Shown here: piece by piece, positions 24,065 to 37,944 of the stretch
Position numbering within the stretch: the first letter of the stretch is position 1
How the letters are laid out: the number at the start of each line of letters is the position of its first letter
Source of the DNA: Clavulina sp. PMI_390
Lineage: Eukaryota > Basidiomycota > Agaricomycetes > Cantharellales > Hydnaceae
Direction of reading: 5' to 3'
Length of the DNA: 64,000 bases
Assembly: GCA_015039315.1 (NCBI GenBank)
Contig: WIDE01000009.1
Span: 515,573 to 579,572, forward strand
Program-made: the position numbers and the translations under genes
The notes under the pieces: model-generated
Seen by the model: the letters and a program-made list of their open reading frames with translations, nothing else
Database searches by the model: none
Told to the model about the DNA's origin: nothing

Positions 24065-27000
24065 TCACCGCGGCACCGGCAGGAACCCATTAGATTCAAC
24101 AACCTGCTGATGCCAGTCGTCCTAAGGCACAATAACAAGACCAAAATGAAAGCGTCAGCCATCTCTCTTTGCTAAATGAATGAAATTAACGGGGTGGCCC
24201 GTGGCCACTGACAGCACAAGGCTGACCAACTGCCACGGTAGCGGCAACCCAGAGCACTCGCGTACCTTAAAGGCAACAATCCCAACAATGACTCCAGCAG
24301 CAAAGAATATCAGCGCCTGTCGCGAGAGAGGGAGAGAGAGGTTCCGAAGAGAACATTCATCAGCAACCAGCAACGAACTGATGAGGATCATATCAGACGG
24401 CGAGAGACGGCGAATTATGATGGTTTGGAGCATAGTTCCGTAAGTCAGGACCTATGACCATCCATTCTACGCCGCCACTTTCTGAGAATAGGTTCAAGAC
24501 AACTCTCTTACCTGGATGAGCCAGATAACCCCCCAAACTACAACAACGTGCAGAAGGTTCAAATAAGGTTAGCCAAGTTAAATGGTCCAGGAACATGCGA
24601 GAAGACAATAGGGAGAAAGGATTTTGCTCGAATATTCAAGTATCTTGGCAAAGGACTGCGGGGCGCTCCGTCCATTTCCCGGGGGCAGTGCGCACACGTC
24701 ATGCGACGGACGACACAGAGGGCAATGCCAGGAAGACGTGAATGAATGGGCCACGCGATCCACGCCACCCGTTCCCGCCCCCGGGCCCGACGCGTACCCC
24801 GCAGCGCCTAATTTGCTTCCGCCACAGGTGAGACAGCAAAGAAACAGATCCAGGCTGAAAACGACGGCAATCAATTATGCCTGCAGGGAACAAAGGACCT
24901 GCTGCACATGGTGGCCGGCCGCCGTGCCTCCTGAGAGTCTCGCCGCACTGACACTTGGCACATCAATCAGGCCGTCGATTGTCGGGGTAGGAAGCGTGAA
25001 ACATGGGTTGTCGACCGCCAATGAACTGGAACAATCTGTGGCTTATCGCGAGACAAGGAATACCCGCCTGAAACAGTGCACTGGGGAGCATCCGGATCAC
25101 CGAAACAAAAGCATCGGTTTTGACATGTGCAATCACGCTTACTTGGACCGGCCAACGTCAATCCACAAGAGTTCAACGGACTCCTTCGGAGTTCTCTGGC
25201 TGCTCGGCCACGCTTGCAGACGTCCCCCGTGCCGATGAATATAGGCCACAAAGAAGAACAAAAAGAACAAAAATGGAAGATGGGTGGACCCGCACCTTGT
25301 GAGGGGAAACATCCACATATCTGGGCAAAGTGAGACGCGTCGCTAGAGTTCACCTTTCGCGCAATCGTGTCATCAATGACCTGGTGGGATTGAACGATAA
25401 AAAAAAAAGTAATCAGCGTTTGGGGTTCATTTTGGTATGGAAATTAGGGGAAATGCGGCGAGAAGGAAAAAGAAAGAATGCTAGAATAGCTCAAAATGCG
25501 GGAAAATGACGAATCATTTCGACAAGCATGATAGATGAGCCATATGCTCCCAGCAACGCGCGCGTAGCGACGCAAAGAACCTGCATGCGGGTGAAATCGC
25601 ACACAGAACGACAGCGGCACACAAATGGAGAAATGCAAATCTATCCTAAGAAGCAATCGAGGTTCTAATTCGAGTAAAGGTTGGCGAATCCATGAGCTGT
25701 CTCCAAGGATGAAAAAGTAGATATCTCGGAGGTACTTCGCGCCTATGCTATAGCCTCCAGCTTCGGGTCGTTATTGATTCAAGAGATTAATGATAGTCGC
25801 GAAGCTTTAGTCTCTCTGACGTATCATGAGAGGATGGGAGCAATGGTATGCTCGACCAACGGCGGGGAAACAGCGAAGTTTAGGCCTTGCCGTTCGGACG
25901 ACGATCCCGAAACACAGAAAAATTGGAGCAATAATATGGGCGGAGTTGGAGCAACTTACGTCCCAAAGCACGTAGAGATCACTCATGACGCCAATAAACA
26001 GAATCTACACACGAGAGTAGGTTAGAAAAATATTCACGGACGAGTACATCAAAGAATAGCAAGAATTGTTGTGAGAAAGAAGCCCCAATCGTAGATAGCG
26101 AAAATGCGGCGTGTATTCTGTGTTCCTTGCCAGTATCTCCGATCAAGACTTCGTGGACTGGCAGCGGCGCCGCGGCGGGGTGAATCAGGATGGGAAGGTC
26201 CGCTACTTTTTGGAGAGTAGCTTGTTGGAACACTCCACCGAGAAATAATGCCACGAAGCCCATCCACGCTAGGCGTGGAAATGCAACGAGAAGAACCATG
26301 AGCCACTTACCAGGAAACGCAAAGCCACGCCTTTGGCAATAAACCAGAATGCCACGATCAGAGCAGCCATTCCGAGAATCAAGATCCAAGTGCTGAATCG
26401 TCGATGGCCATTTCATTCCATTTATTCCAATATACCGGGATATGGGAGGTGATAAATCCAAGTTGGGAAGCATTTTTTGTGTTGGAGCAGTGGCGTGGAG
26501 GTCGCAATGGTGTTCCCAAGGGCACACGTGTGGCATAATTGGATGACGCAGCGAGAAAAAATAAACCAGTCAGCGGTCCCGACAATAATTGCTCAACTGG
26601 ATGGTTTGGATATGGTCCAAGCCTCAGCAGTTGACAGGGGCCATGATGCCACCGCTCTTGTTTCCTGCAGAGGCTCTAGACCATTCTCCTCACCAGTGAA
26701 GCATCATACGTAATGGTAGGTGCTACTCACAAGAGATTCCGTCTCGCCCACCATAAGGTGAGTAAGAAGAACACAGCTAGAACTAAACATGCGATCTTGC
26801 TAGCTTTTGTGTCAAAGCCGCACGCAATCAACGCTGCACCAATGAGTGATGACCCGAGGTATCCGGCTGGGAGGGTAACTGCACATTGTGCAGCCGAAAG
26901 GAGCAGCGAGATAAGAATTGTCCGCGCAGAAGAGACCGATTCGTCAGAAACAAGCGCGATTCAAGGTGTGGAGAGAATTCGACCGAGGTCGATACTCCTC

Positions 27001-27821
27001 ATCATTCGAGTTGTGAACACTTACTCCATGGTATACCACCGCTCATCCGAGTCGCTCCACCCTCATCAGCTGGCCAAGGAATGCAAGTGGTTCAACAGAT
27101 CAGTCCGGCATTCATGGTTCATTACCGCACGAACAATTGGGCAGACACGTAGATGAAAAAATAGGGAAGCAATGAATGAGAGGCTCGTGCTTAAAACGAG
27201 GCTAGAAGATGATACCAACGATCAAGTTCCATCGAGTATATCCTTGCACAAGTGAGAACGCCTGCAATGGCATGGCTCATCTATCAGATAGGGGTGAGCC
27301 ATTCATCTTTCTTGAATGCCGTAATAGACCAACCTCATGGAATCCAACAGTGAGAAGCCTTTAGGGACATATGCCATTACGCGATAAGTGAGCATGCAAA
27401 TAGAAGGGGTCATCCTTTCAATGATGATATAAAAAGTGATGACATCGGGGCGAACTTGGCGTACTTGAAAGGGTATACTAGAGAAGCATGTTCAGGATGC
27501 TTTGGTATGGAAGAAGTGGACTCATATTAATAGCTTACGTATCCATGATAGGAATGAAATATGCCTAGGGAGTGGGGAAGAATGCCAAGGGGTAGTTAGC
27601 ATGGGTGCATTGTAGGGGTTAGCATAGATGCAATCAGCATACCAGAGGATCCCAATAGCCACCACGTAACATCCGGCAACAATGAGCGTGACCTTCTGTG
27701 TTGAGTTTGGGGTTAACCTGCTCTGCACACTCGATGTGCTAGTTGCTAGAACAGAGCTGTTCGCCACGAGCCCGGAGACGAGGTTGGCAGACAGGCCTGG
27801 AGGACCGGATAGTGCAGGCAT
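24065..27821 (-). CDS. Peptidase M50B-like multi-pass membrane protein with HExxH motif
   Basis: Thirteen exons join in one frame to 280 residues: 27643-27821, 27539-27564, 27465-27477, 27334-27358, 27220-27280, 27025-27069, 26731-26878, 26311-26392, 25960-26004, 25296-25380, 24512-24537, 24266-24316 and 24065-24121. After a short Ser/Thr-rich N-terminus, the first helix (VTLIVAGCYVVAIGILW) leads to FKLLTVGFHEMSHAIAGVLT, so the zinc motif is His80-Glu81-x-x-His84. A conserved-looking loop (LDPDEGGATRMSGGIPW) and helices (LPAGYLGSSLIGAALIACGF, LACLVLAVFFLLTLWW-like, ILGMAALIVAFWFIAKG, VWGVIWLIQALIFFAAG) follow. The tail is DDWHQQVVESNGFLPVPR. The family is annotated as M50B-like; its substrates in fungi are unknown to me. 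Oddities: exons of 13, 25 and 26 nt, and four introns of 306-758 nt, long for this locus. Confidence 0.87.
24538..25295 (-). other. Unusually long intron (758 nt) of the M50B-like gene
   Basis: Donor GTGCGG follows ...CFPSQ and the acceptor TGTTGTAG precedes VWGVIWLIQ. The intron is several times longer than the 50-150 nt introns typical of this window and is locally GC-rich. An antisense open frame inside (24624-25238, plus) has no recognisable domain. Confidence 0.65.
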
Positions 27822-28219
27822 TATAGTGTCGTTATTCCTGAATTATATGCTCTAGGTGTCGCTCAGTAGGTTGCTGTTCCCAGAAATGAGGCTGGATCGG
27901 CAGCAGTTCGTGTTGGATCGTGTACTGTGCGACAAACAGGCGTGTTTGAGCGTGGTCTCTCGTCAAACTCAGTATTTCAGCTTACAGCGTATGTGGTCGT
28001 GAAGAAAGAAACTTTCACTCCTGGTACAGGATTGCGCAGCACTGCCCAGAGTACCGAGAGTTCAAATTGGGGAGCCAAACAAACAAACAAACTAGGATGT
28101 TCAGACATGGGGTTTTTCGTATGTACACAAAAATTGGCAGTCAACTTCTTCCGAGTGAACCAGTCACTTCCGTACGATCATCACCACCGATAGAATCTGC
28201 ATCCCTCTCCATATGAGGC
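27822..28219. other. Intergenic, no gene supported
   Basis: About 400 bases between the M50B-like start and the CWC22 stop, both on the minus strand. No motif, RNA gene or credible coding frame was seen. Confidence 0.5.
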
Positions 28220-31200
28220 CTACCACTGTCGGGCATAGACGGGGGATTCGCGATATCCAGAACCCATCGAGCGATGTGAATGATGTGAATGGTGTGAGTG
28301 CACCGAACCTGCAACACTTGGTACATGGACGGACGGTGGGGCGAGAGGCATGCCGCCACTATAGCCACTTGGGGGAAGGGGGGGAGGAATACCCAAATGA
28401 GCACTCACGGGGGGCGGTGCAATGTAGCGGACGGGCGGGGGAGGGGAGACGGATGGGGAGTATGAGCGATGCCTGCCATAGTATTCGCGGCTTCGGCTTC
28501 TTCTTCGATGAGGATAATGACCACGATGTCCATGCCCATGATCATAATCGTAATTGTAGTCGTCGTCATAATCATAATCATCGCGATAGCCTCCACGAGA
28601 GCGAGAGCGGGAGCGCCGATGGTATCGTGAAGGCGATCGGGAGCGTGATCTGCTGTACGAACGTGACACAGAACGCGGTCCACGGCTCAAGCGCCTGGCG
28701 ATCGAGCGAGATCGAGACCGGCCCATGATAGCTCCGACCAAACCACCTCGGCGTGGCGAAACGCTGCGGCGGAAGCCGCGAGCAATGGTTCCTACAATGC
28801 TTCGGCTCCGACTGCGACTATGACGGCGTCCACCTCTGCTTCGGCTACGGCTATACGAGCGGCTGTGCGAGCGCCCACGCCCGCGTCCGCGATCGCGATC
28901 ACGACTGTCGTACGAGCTATCACTCGAGTACGAATCAGAGTCGGAATCGGAGTCGGAAGAATCGGAATCGGAGGATTCAGCTTCAAGAGCTGCCCGTCGC
29001 TGGGCCATGATCAACTGGGGGGCATTCTGGTATGGATAACGAGATCCACGACGGCGATACCAAGACATGGTCAGTAAGGTGGTGGGCGAAAGAGAGGCAG
29101 AGGCACAAGCCGCCAGGCTTATGTGCGCTGGCGTCTCACACGTGCACATCACTTGAAAAGCTCACCTTGAGGTGCTCGCGCATTGCTTCTGTCACCACTC
29201 CAAGGCCGATACTGGTGAAGTAGTTAATGGAGAATCGTGTGTTCTTTGGGTTGTCCATGGGGAAAAGCTGGGTAAAGTGTTCTGCGAGCGATGGGTCCTT
29301 GAAGCGAGCTGCAAGCTTTGCAAGCCCCATATCCTCGCTCATCTCTTGGAAGAGGATTTTCACGAAGATACGGCTACTTGATGTAGTATCATCTTCATTC
29401 ATCTTGATGACCGATAAAACTGCCCAGGACATGGAGTCCGATGCGAGGAGATGACCGAAGAATCGAGCAATGTTCCGTAGTCGGTTCGTTTCGTATCGGT
29501 GGATGGTGTCATAGTAGGTTGCGAACGCCTCCTCAAAGTTCTCGAACCATACGCGGTTCAGCTTGCAGAAGCGTTCTCCAATCAGACCGTAAAATTGCGA
29601 ATACGACCTCTCCTGAGAGCAACATTCTACGATCATGTTGCAAAGCTCGATCTAGAGATATCTCGTTAGTTGGATGTTATTAGTGAAGCGGACAATGAAG
29701 ATGGAAGAATACCTCTTGCCCCTCCTGAATGTTAACTTTCATCAGCTTGTGGACGGCTTCTTCGTATGTGAGGGAATTCATGATCGTCAAATAGATAACT
29801 CGTCGTAGATTGACGAGATTAGTCTCGGTACGATCTTGAATGCCTTCGATGCCAGCGACCTCTGCAAATGGACGGCAAGGTGAGGTGAAACATGGAACAG
29901 TGATAGAAAATGGTGGGGAACACGAACCACCGCCTGCCTCATCGTCATCTTCATCTTCATCCCCATCATCGCTATCTCCAGAATCCTCTGCGTCATCATC
30001 CCCAAGAATTTCGGCCTTCATTTCCTTATACTTCGCCTCATTCTCGAGGAAGTTGGGGTCGAATTTGAAAATGTCTGCCAAAGTCTTGAGTATCAGAGGG
30101 AAACGGGATAACTGAGGAAATGAACATACTGAGGGTGTCTTGGCGATCCAAGCCTTCTTCATCAAGTGCCAATGGATGTGTGATCTGGTCCTCATCCTGC
30201 ACAAGGTCAAGACCCTCCGAGAGGATCGGGTGATCCTTGAACTTTTCCTTGCGGATCTGGAAGAAGACTTCAACCATGTACTGCACACGATGCGAGATCT
30301 TGCCTTCTTGACGAAGAATATTGCGGAATGAGTTGTACACTTCCTCCGCGGAGCTTTTGGCATTCTCGTCAAGGAATGCGCCCACTTCGCGAGCAAAACC
30401 CACAGCAACTTCAACACTATCATCGGTAGGGTTTTCAAGTAGATGAATAAGAATTTGAAGGGGAAGAACTTCATCAGCCACACGCTGGTTGACCAAGTGA
30501 GCGATGAACATTGAAGTTGCAACGCAGACGGTCTTTGGGAGAGAGATAGCATTAGCACGAGAGGAAGTGTACTCCAGGGGAAATGTGATCAGCATACCTT
30601 GTCGTTTCGTTTTAAGGATCGTCGGAACTGGATGATGAGTCGCGTGAGGATAAGTTCTCCGACTTGAGGGAGCTGGGAATTAACGATTGCCACAAGAGCA
30701 GCAAAGATGGGGGTATAGGGCAGGGAAGAAGATTGTGCCTTCATGACCGACTGGGCAAAGAGCCCGCGTCCACGGATGATATTCTCAGCGAACAGCTCCG
30801 GGATAACATTTTTGATGTTGGTAATGTTGACTCGATTGACAATACCCGTCAGACTTTTGCGGAGCGCATCCCACGACAGCCTCTGGTATTCTGTGCTAGC
30901 CTTATCTTCTGCAGCCGCAGCTTGCAGGGCACGAAGACGAGCTGGCGGCATGTACACACCACCAGACTTGCTGGAGACGAGCTTTTGGAATTCAGCCTTG
31001 GCATCAAATTCCGCATCACGCTTGACGGCGTCTTTGCCCTCCAGAGTCGTTTCTGCCATGCGGAGAGCGAGTTGACGCTCGCGCTCACGACGGCGGACGG
31101 GGTCTATGTCGGACACTCGAGGAGCATCGGAACCTCGGGAATCACGAGGCGGCGATGCGGAACGACGTCGGCGCGTAGGAGGAGGAGAGTTCCTAGGGCT

Positions 31201-31339
31201 TCGCGACCTAGATCTAAGCATGAAATACTTGCATTAGCCTTCTCCAAAATGCTCAGTGGGCGATGCAGACGTACCTCTTCCGTTTTGAGCTGGGGCCGTC
31301 ATGAGATACAGGCGGGGTCATAGCGACATCAGCCGACAT
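28220..31339 (-). CDS. CWC22: Pre-mRNA-splicing factor CWC22 with C-terminal SR-rich tail
   Basis: Spliceosomal scaffold with MIF4G and MA3 domains; in other eukaryotes it recruits the exon-junction helicase eIF4AIII. The start at 31339 opens a short exon (31275-31339) joined to 30598-31213, which has an RS-rich head and GGVYMPPARLRALQ. The MIF4G domain follows (SWDALRKSLTGIVNRVNITN, NIIRGRGLFAQSVMKAQ, VNQRVADEVLPLQILIHLLE), then an acidic linker. The MA3 domain (RRVIYLTIMNSLTYEEAVHK, MIVECCSQERSYSQFYGLIG, INYFTSIGLGVVTEAMREHL) ends at 29166. A 139-nt intron (29027-29165) joins REHLK to NAPQLIMAQRRAAL, as in human CWC22, whose MA3 domain is followed by a comparable segment. The last exon (28220-29026) encodes Ser/Asp and then Arg/Ser dipeptides, a DY/HG-rich block and a Pro/His-rich end. 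An isolated reading of the last exon as its own gene is less likely. Confidence 0.92.
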
Positions 31340-31917
31340 TTTGATGTTTGCTGAAAAGGAGGACGTTGAATAAAAGACGTCGTTCTGCCTCAATCTTTCT
31401 GACGAGCACCAGAGTCACGGCGGGACCTGGCAAGCCTGGGACAATAGGCGTCAATAGTCCCAGACAAAACACACAGAAAAAAAAAAGCGCAAGGGGGGAC
31501 GGATTTGATTGAGTCCCATCTATCTACGATCATGAGCGTCATGACAATACTAGTACAGGGTATAAGGGTAGTAGGAGACGCGACATTATGGTAATCGTGG
31601 ACATAAGGGAAGACGAACTTCGTAGAACAAACGAAGCACACCCAGAAAACGGAGGGAAGGGGGAAGGGGAAGAGGAGGGGAAGGATGGAATGAGGTACTG
31701 TCCCGCACCATCCCAGCAGCAAAGTAGAGACAGCGCAAGTTCTTCAGTGAAGAAGAACAAAGTATCGCACTATACTCCACAAACGACCAAGGAACCAAGC
31801 CCGTTGGCCAGAACCGCAGGAAATGAAAAGAAAACAGCGTCAAGAAAGGAGGGAGGAAGGGGAGGGAGATACGAAGATGAAACAGAAGGGAGAAATATGC
31901 CATGAAAGGGAAACAAC
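31340..31917. other. Intergenic: CWC22 promoter and PAB1 3' region
   Basis: No coding signal. On the plus strand the segment 31640-31880 is purine-rich (GGA/GAA), which corresponds to a pyrimidine-rich stretch on the transcribed minus strand just after the PAB1 stop and is probably PAB1 3' UTR. Confidence 0.5.
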
Positions 31918-34354
<2,437 letters not shown>

Positions 34355-34854
34355 CTTTGCGAAGATTGTGGTAAAAAAAGGTGTTTGGCGTAGGAGAAGG
34401 GAGTTCTGTTTCTTTTGAAGGGTTAAAGGGCTTTCTTGAAGGGGACGCTTGGTGGTTTTCTTGGTCTCGACAACGGGCGTGAGACAAAGGTTTCCTTTTG
34501 ACGGTTTTTTTTGGGAAGCGAAACGGGGAGGTCGTTACTGCTGGGAGATGGTTATATGGGTTGAGGGACGAGATGGGATTTTATGGGGTTTTCTGGGTTT
34601 TTTAAGAGGCTTGAGCTCGCTGGAGGTTGCGAGGACGGTTTTGAGATGATATTATCCTGAAGAGAAACGCTGGGCCCAAACAAACAGCCCTCTATATACC
34701 CAAACTCCCCTAATTTGAATTTTAACCATCCCACAAAAGCAGAAGCCGTTATATAATATAAGGAAGGGCAATAATTATAGTTCAAAACATTCTGGAACGC
34801 TAAGAATTATTCGGATCTAATAATGTGAAAATAGGTATTCCTACTACCAGCCTA
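34355..34854. other. Intergenic: PAB1 upstream region and SCAMP 3' region
   Basis: No coding frame of interest. The part nearest PAB1 is polypyrimidine on the plus strand (A/G-rich on the PAB1 sense strand); the part nearest the SCAMP stop is AT-rich. Confidence 0.45.
34505..34604 (-). promoter_or_regulatory. A-rich runs upstream of PAB1, possible autoregulatory leader
   Basis: On the PAB1 coding strand the sequence 150-250 bases upstream of the start contains an uninterrupted run of eight A (34505-34512), a run of six A (about 34598-34603) and AAAA clusters between them. In animals the PABP mRNA is autoregulated by PABP binding to an A-rich 5' leader. Whether this lies in the transcribed leader here is not known. 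Confidence 0.3.
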
Positions 34855-36337
34855 TCACCCTCGAGCAAAGTAAGATTTAGCGCCATGCTGTGCCAGTTCG
34901 CCTGGAACGAGATTTGTCGCGTTAGGATGATAGAAGACCAGCGAAACCGTGCAGTAGAATCTGACCTTTTGCCTTTGTGAACGAATGCCCCTGCTCATTA
35001 TGGTGGTTCCATACCTGTGGACGTATGGGTCAACAGATATGGTCGTATGCATGATACTCTCGTATTCGTGCTCACCATTCGGTAGTAGATGCCATTTCCA
35101 AGACCCTGGACCACCCATCCTGCACTAGCAAACGCCCCCAAAATGCCCGCGGCGAGGTGGCCCTGAGAGAACATTCCGATAGTCTGGATGAGGCCGGCGG
35201 ATCCAGTAGAAGGAATGCCCAGAATCATGTAGACGGAGAACAGAAGATGCCAGCCACAGAAGAAGAAATAAAGGTCTACAGCACGCGTTGAAAGCGGAGA
35301 GTTAGAGGCTAGCGACAAAGCAAGCAATCCACAAGAATACTAACAGTAGTAAAGTGCTTGCTCCTGAAGCAGCGTGCGGAAAGGAACGTCTTATTTAGCG
35401 TTAGCATTTTCGGGGCAACAATTCGATCGCACCTTCATGTAACCGTTATATACGGGTCTGAAATGCCAGGGTTGGTGAGACTGAAACGGACGCATACAGC
35501 GACATCGGGCTCACCTGTACCACAATAAGAACGAAAGAATTCCAATCATAGGAATGTAGCTAGATATTATAAGTGCTGTCAGTATCAGAGTGAGGGACCA
35601 GCTTCTGCTAATGCGAACCCAATGCTGGCTCCTAGGTCTTTGCCTCCATCACTAAAAATGAAAATTGAGAATTGGCAATTAGAGAAGGGGGCCTTTTCCA
35701 CGCGCTAGTTTTAGCGCACGTACCTCGACCCTGCTACCAGAATGAAGATGCAAGCAATCATGTTGATAATAAGAGTACCGCCGAGGACGAGCCATAGTTG
35801 GTACAAGCGCATGATAACAGGACGTGACGCCTCTGGAATCTCTGTATCGATATCATGGTATATCAAAGGGAAGACTAGTCCAACACGGCAGGTTCGTGCG
35901 CAGTAGAGTCATGTCGAAGCAAGCGTTAAGAAATGAATAGCAAAATGTTAGCTAGGGGGTGCTGTGACGCACTGCGCTCCTGCGTACTTTTGTACGCAGG
36001 GCGCTGACGCTTTGAGAGGAGAGACACACATACAAGGTGGCCAGTTGTGCTTCCCCCCTGATCGCAAAGCATTCTCCCTAGCATTAAGCGACGCTTCACG
36101 GTCTCTGAGTTCGCGTTCTCGGCGTTCGAGGTCGGCATAGGGATTTGGCGGCTGTGTCGTTGGGTCGTCAAAAGGATTTTGGTCCAGCGAGTGCGTAGAA
36201 GCAAACGGATTCTCGGTGATCGGGTGGCCTATGTGCAGAATTTTAGATGTATAGAAACGCCAAAATTAGCCTCAAAATCTCCGTCTGTTGTAAAAGGAGC
36301 AGGTAATGGTTTAGTTGGGTATGGGATACTAACTCAT
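34855..36337 (-). CDS. Secretory carrier-associated membrane protein (SCAMP)
   Basis: Four-helix trafficking protein of post-Golgi and endosomal membranes. The first coding exon appears to be only four bases (ATGA, 36334-36337). Its intron uses donor GTTAGT and ends CACATAG, joining in frame to HPITENPFASTHSLDQNPFD. That segment carries two NPF motifs, which bind EH-domain proteins. A predicted coiled-coil segment follows (ADLERRERELRDREASLNAR), then the cytosolic NWPPFFPLIYHDI signature that precedes helix 1. Helix sequences include RLYQLWLVLGGTLIINMIAC, YFFFCGWHLLFSVYMILGIP, the GSAGLIQTIGMFSQGHLAAG segment and the ILGAFASAGWVVQGLGNGIY segment. The C-terminus reads VWNHHNEQGHSFTKAKGELA and ends at 34855. 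Many small introns; the one at about 35876-36034 contains a strong hairpin. Confidence 0.9.
35974..36004. repeat. Perfect inverted repeat (hairpin) within a SCAMP intron
   Basis: The arms pair over 13 base pairs with one bulged T and a TTTT loop at 35988-35991: nine consecutive pairs (CCTGCGTAC with GTACGCAGG) extended by GCGC/GCGC. It is inside the intron between the NPF-rich exon and the FFPLIYHD exon. Confidence 0.85.
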
Positions 36338-37944
36338 AGCGTCGTCAGGTTACTGAGTAGTAGCAGGTTTCGTATTTTTGTCGTTATGTAAATGCCCTAG
36401 AGCAGTTTAGTGGTCGGAAGAGATTCGTGTGGAATCGTGCTGCAGCGAAGTCGAGGGAGCGCTGTCAGTTTGGCTGTATTTGGCTGAACCGCATCGCGTT
36501 GTCAAACAAGTACCATCTTTCTAGCAGATGGATGGTGATAGATCTCGAACCTCTAAATGATGTGTGGAGCCAATGTTCTCCACTTGCTACTACCAAGCAG
36601 CCAGAATTGTGACACTCTTACCAAAGTTTTCGCGGCTTCGACATGACTTGACATTGAGGCATTTCTAGCTATGGAACGCCAGATTACGAAGCGACAGACT
36701 AGGCCTCCTGAAATCTCGTTGGATATTTGAGGCGCCCTGGCCACAGTAATGGACTTTGTCAGCTTGTCGTTTTGTTGCGCCGTTGCATCCCAAAGGATAC
36801 ACAGCCTGTCGTCTATCTAAACTTGACAACACCTTTTGTGAAGAGCTAACGCTTGGAGTTGAAATTGTAACCTCCTGGTAGTTCTCTGCTATCATTTGGC
36901 ATCTATTGTAAAAATTGCGTGAAACTAATTCGAAACGTGGGGATCAAAGACATGCTCCCCTCGTTGCCGTGATCCCACAACATTTTGCCAATTCGTGGTA
37001 TTTCAACATTGCTCGTCTCCACTGTCAACTCTTCTGCTGCCTCTAAGAAACTAACCCCATGAACAGTGCATTGGAAAGTAGAGTAGCTCCATTGAGTCTA
37101 GTATGAGTCGACTTTCATGAATCATAAGGTTAGGTAACTGATCGTTCAGAATGAACATTCCATGCATCAGGATTTTCATAATCGTGAAGCAATCCAGAAC
37201 ATCGTAAGTTAAAGATGCGCCTGATAGCTACAGGTGATTCCACCCCAGCAGGTCGGAGTTTAGCCAGAGCGTGAGACACGTTCCCAGCCACCGGTCGCGG
37301 ATCAGGATATCATCATCGAGGGAGCCAAAAAAAAAGAGACTAAATCAGATTGGCCAAAGAAGAACTTGCTCGATCATCGGCAGGAACCGTGGCACAAGCC
37401 CTGGCTAGCATGGTCGCAAGTGTGGGGCTCGCTCACCCCCAACGCCAAGGCACCGAGAGACGGGCCGAGAACCTGTGCAAGAGACAGACATTAGCAATTC
37501 ATTCATTTGTTTTTGGGGTGTTTGATCGGAGCTTACATAATTCGGGTAAGCGATCGGCCAAAAAAACGATGCAGAGACACGTCGTGCTCAGCAGCCAGCT
37601 CGAGCATGGAGGCAAGGCTGCTGATCTTCAAGGCGAGGCAGAAAGATAATAGATAAGATGGCTGTTGCTCAACGGCAGGGTATGCGTTGTGATGCACGTG
37701 GAGGGGTCGCCAGGTTTCTCCCGGTCGGTTGCGACTCGTTCATCAATTCGCATGGGTTATTTGGACCCCTCCTGTCTTCCTTCTTCTTCCTCCCAACCAC
37801 CACACCCTCCCCCTCTCCGCCCTCTTCGCCCCCCTTCGTCTGCCGTGACCGTCCCAGTCGACGTCTTTCTTTAAGCTTTAAGCACACAACACCCACTCGC
37901 TCGCTACAATCTTTTGTCTCCACCCCATCAACTCATCATCAACC
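36338..37944. other. Intergenic; promoter region of the plus-strand DPBB gene at its right end
   Basis: No coding feature was recognised across about 1.6 kb. The last 170 bases (37770-37940, plus) are strongly CT-rich and lead into the CATCAACC sequence before the ATG at 37945, a pattern often seen in promoters and leaders of well-expressed fungal genes. No tRNA was identified. Confidence 0.5.

Noticed and set aside
24155..24433. Small membrane protein of 92 residues as a separate gene
   Set aside because: Its hydrophobic core (ALIFFAAGVIVGIVAFK) is exon 12 of the M50B-like gene and splices in frame to both neighbours.
24624..25238. 204-residue plus-strand open frame inside the long M50B-like intron
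   Set aside because: GC-rich, Pro/Arg/Ala-biased, no motif, no start context; antisense to a gene with consistent splicing. Treated as a chance frame.
29032..29068. Possible independent start (MSWYRRRGSRYPY...) for the SR-rich open frame
   Set aside because: This segment lies within the intron that joins CWC22 exons in frame, and the join reproduces the REHLKNAPQ sequence expected for CWC22.
37664..37740. Segment resembling part of a tRNA (GCTCAACGGCAGGG...)
   Set aside because: I could not fold acceptor, D, anticodon and T arms together; no T-loop GGTTCGA motif at the right distance.
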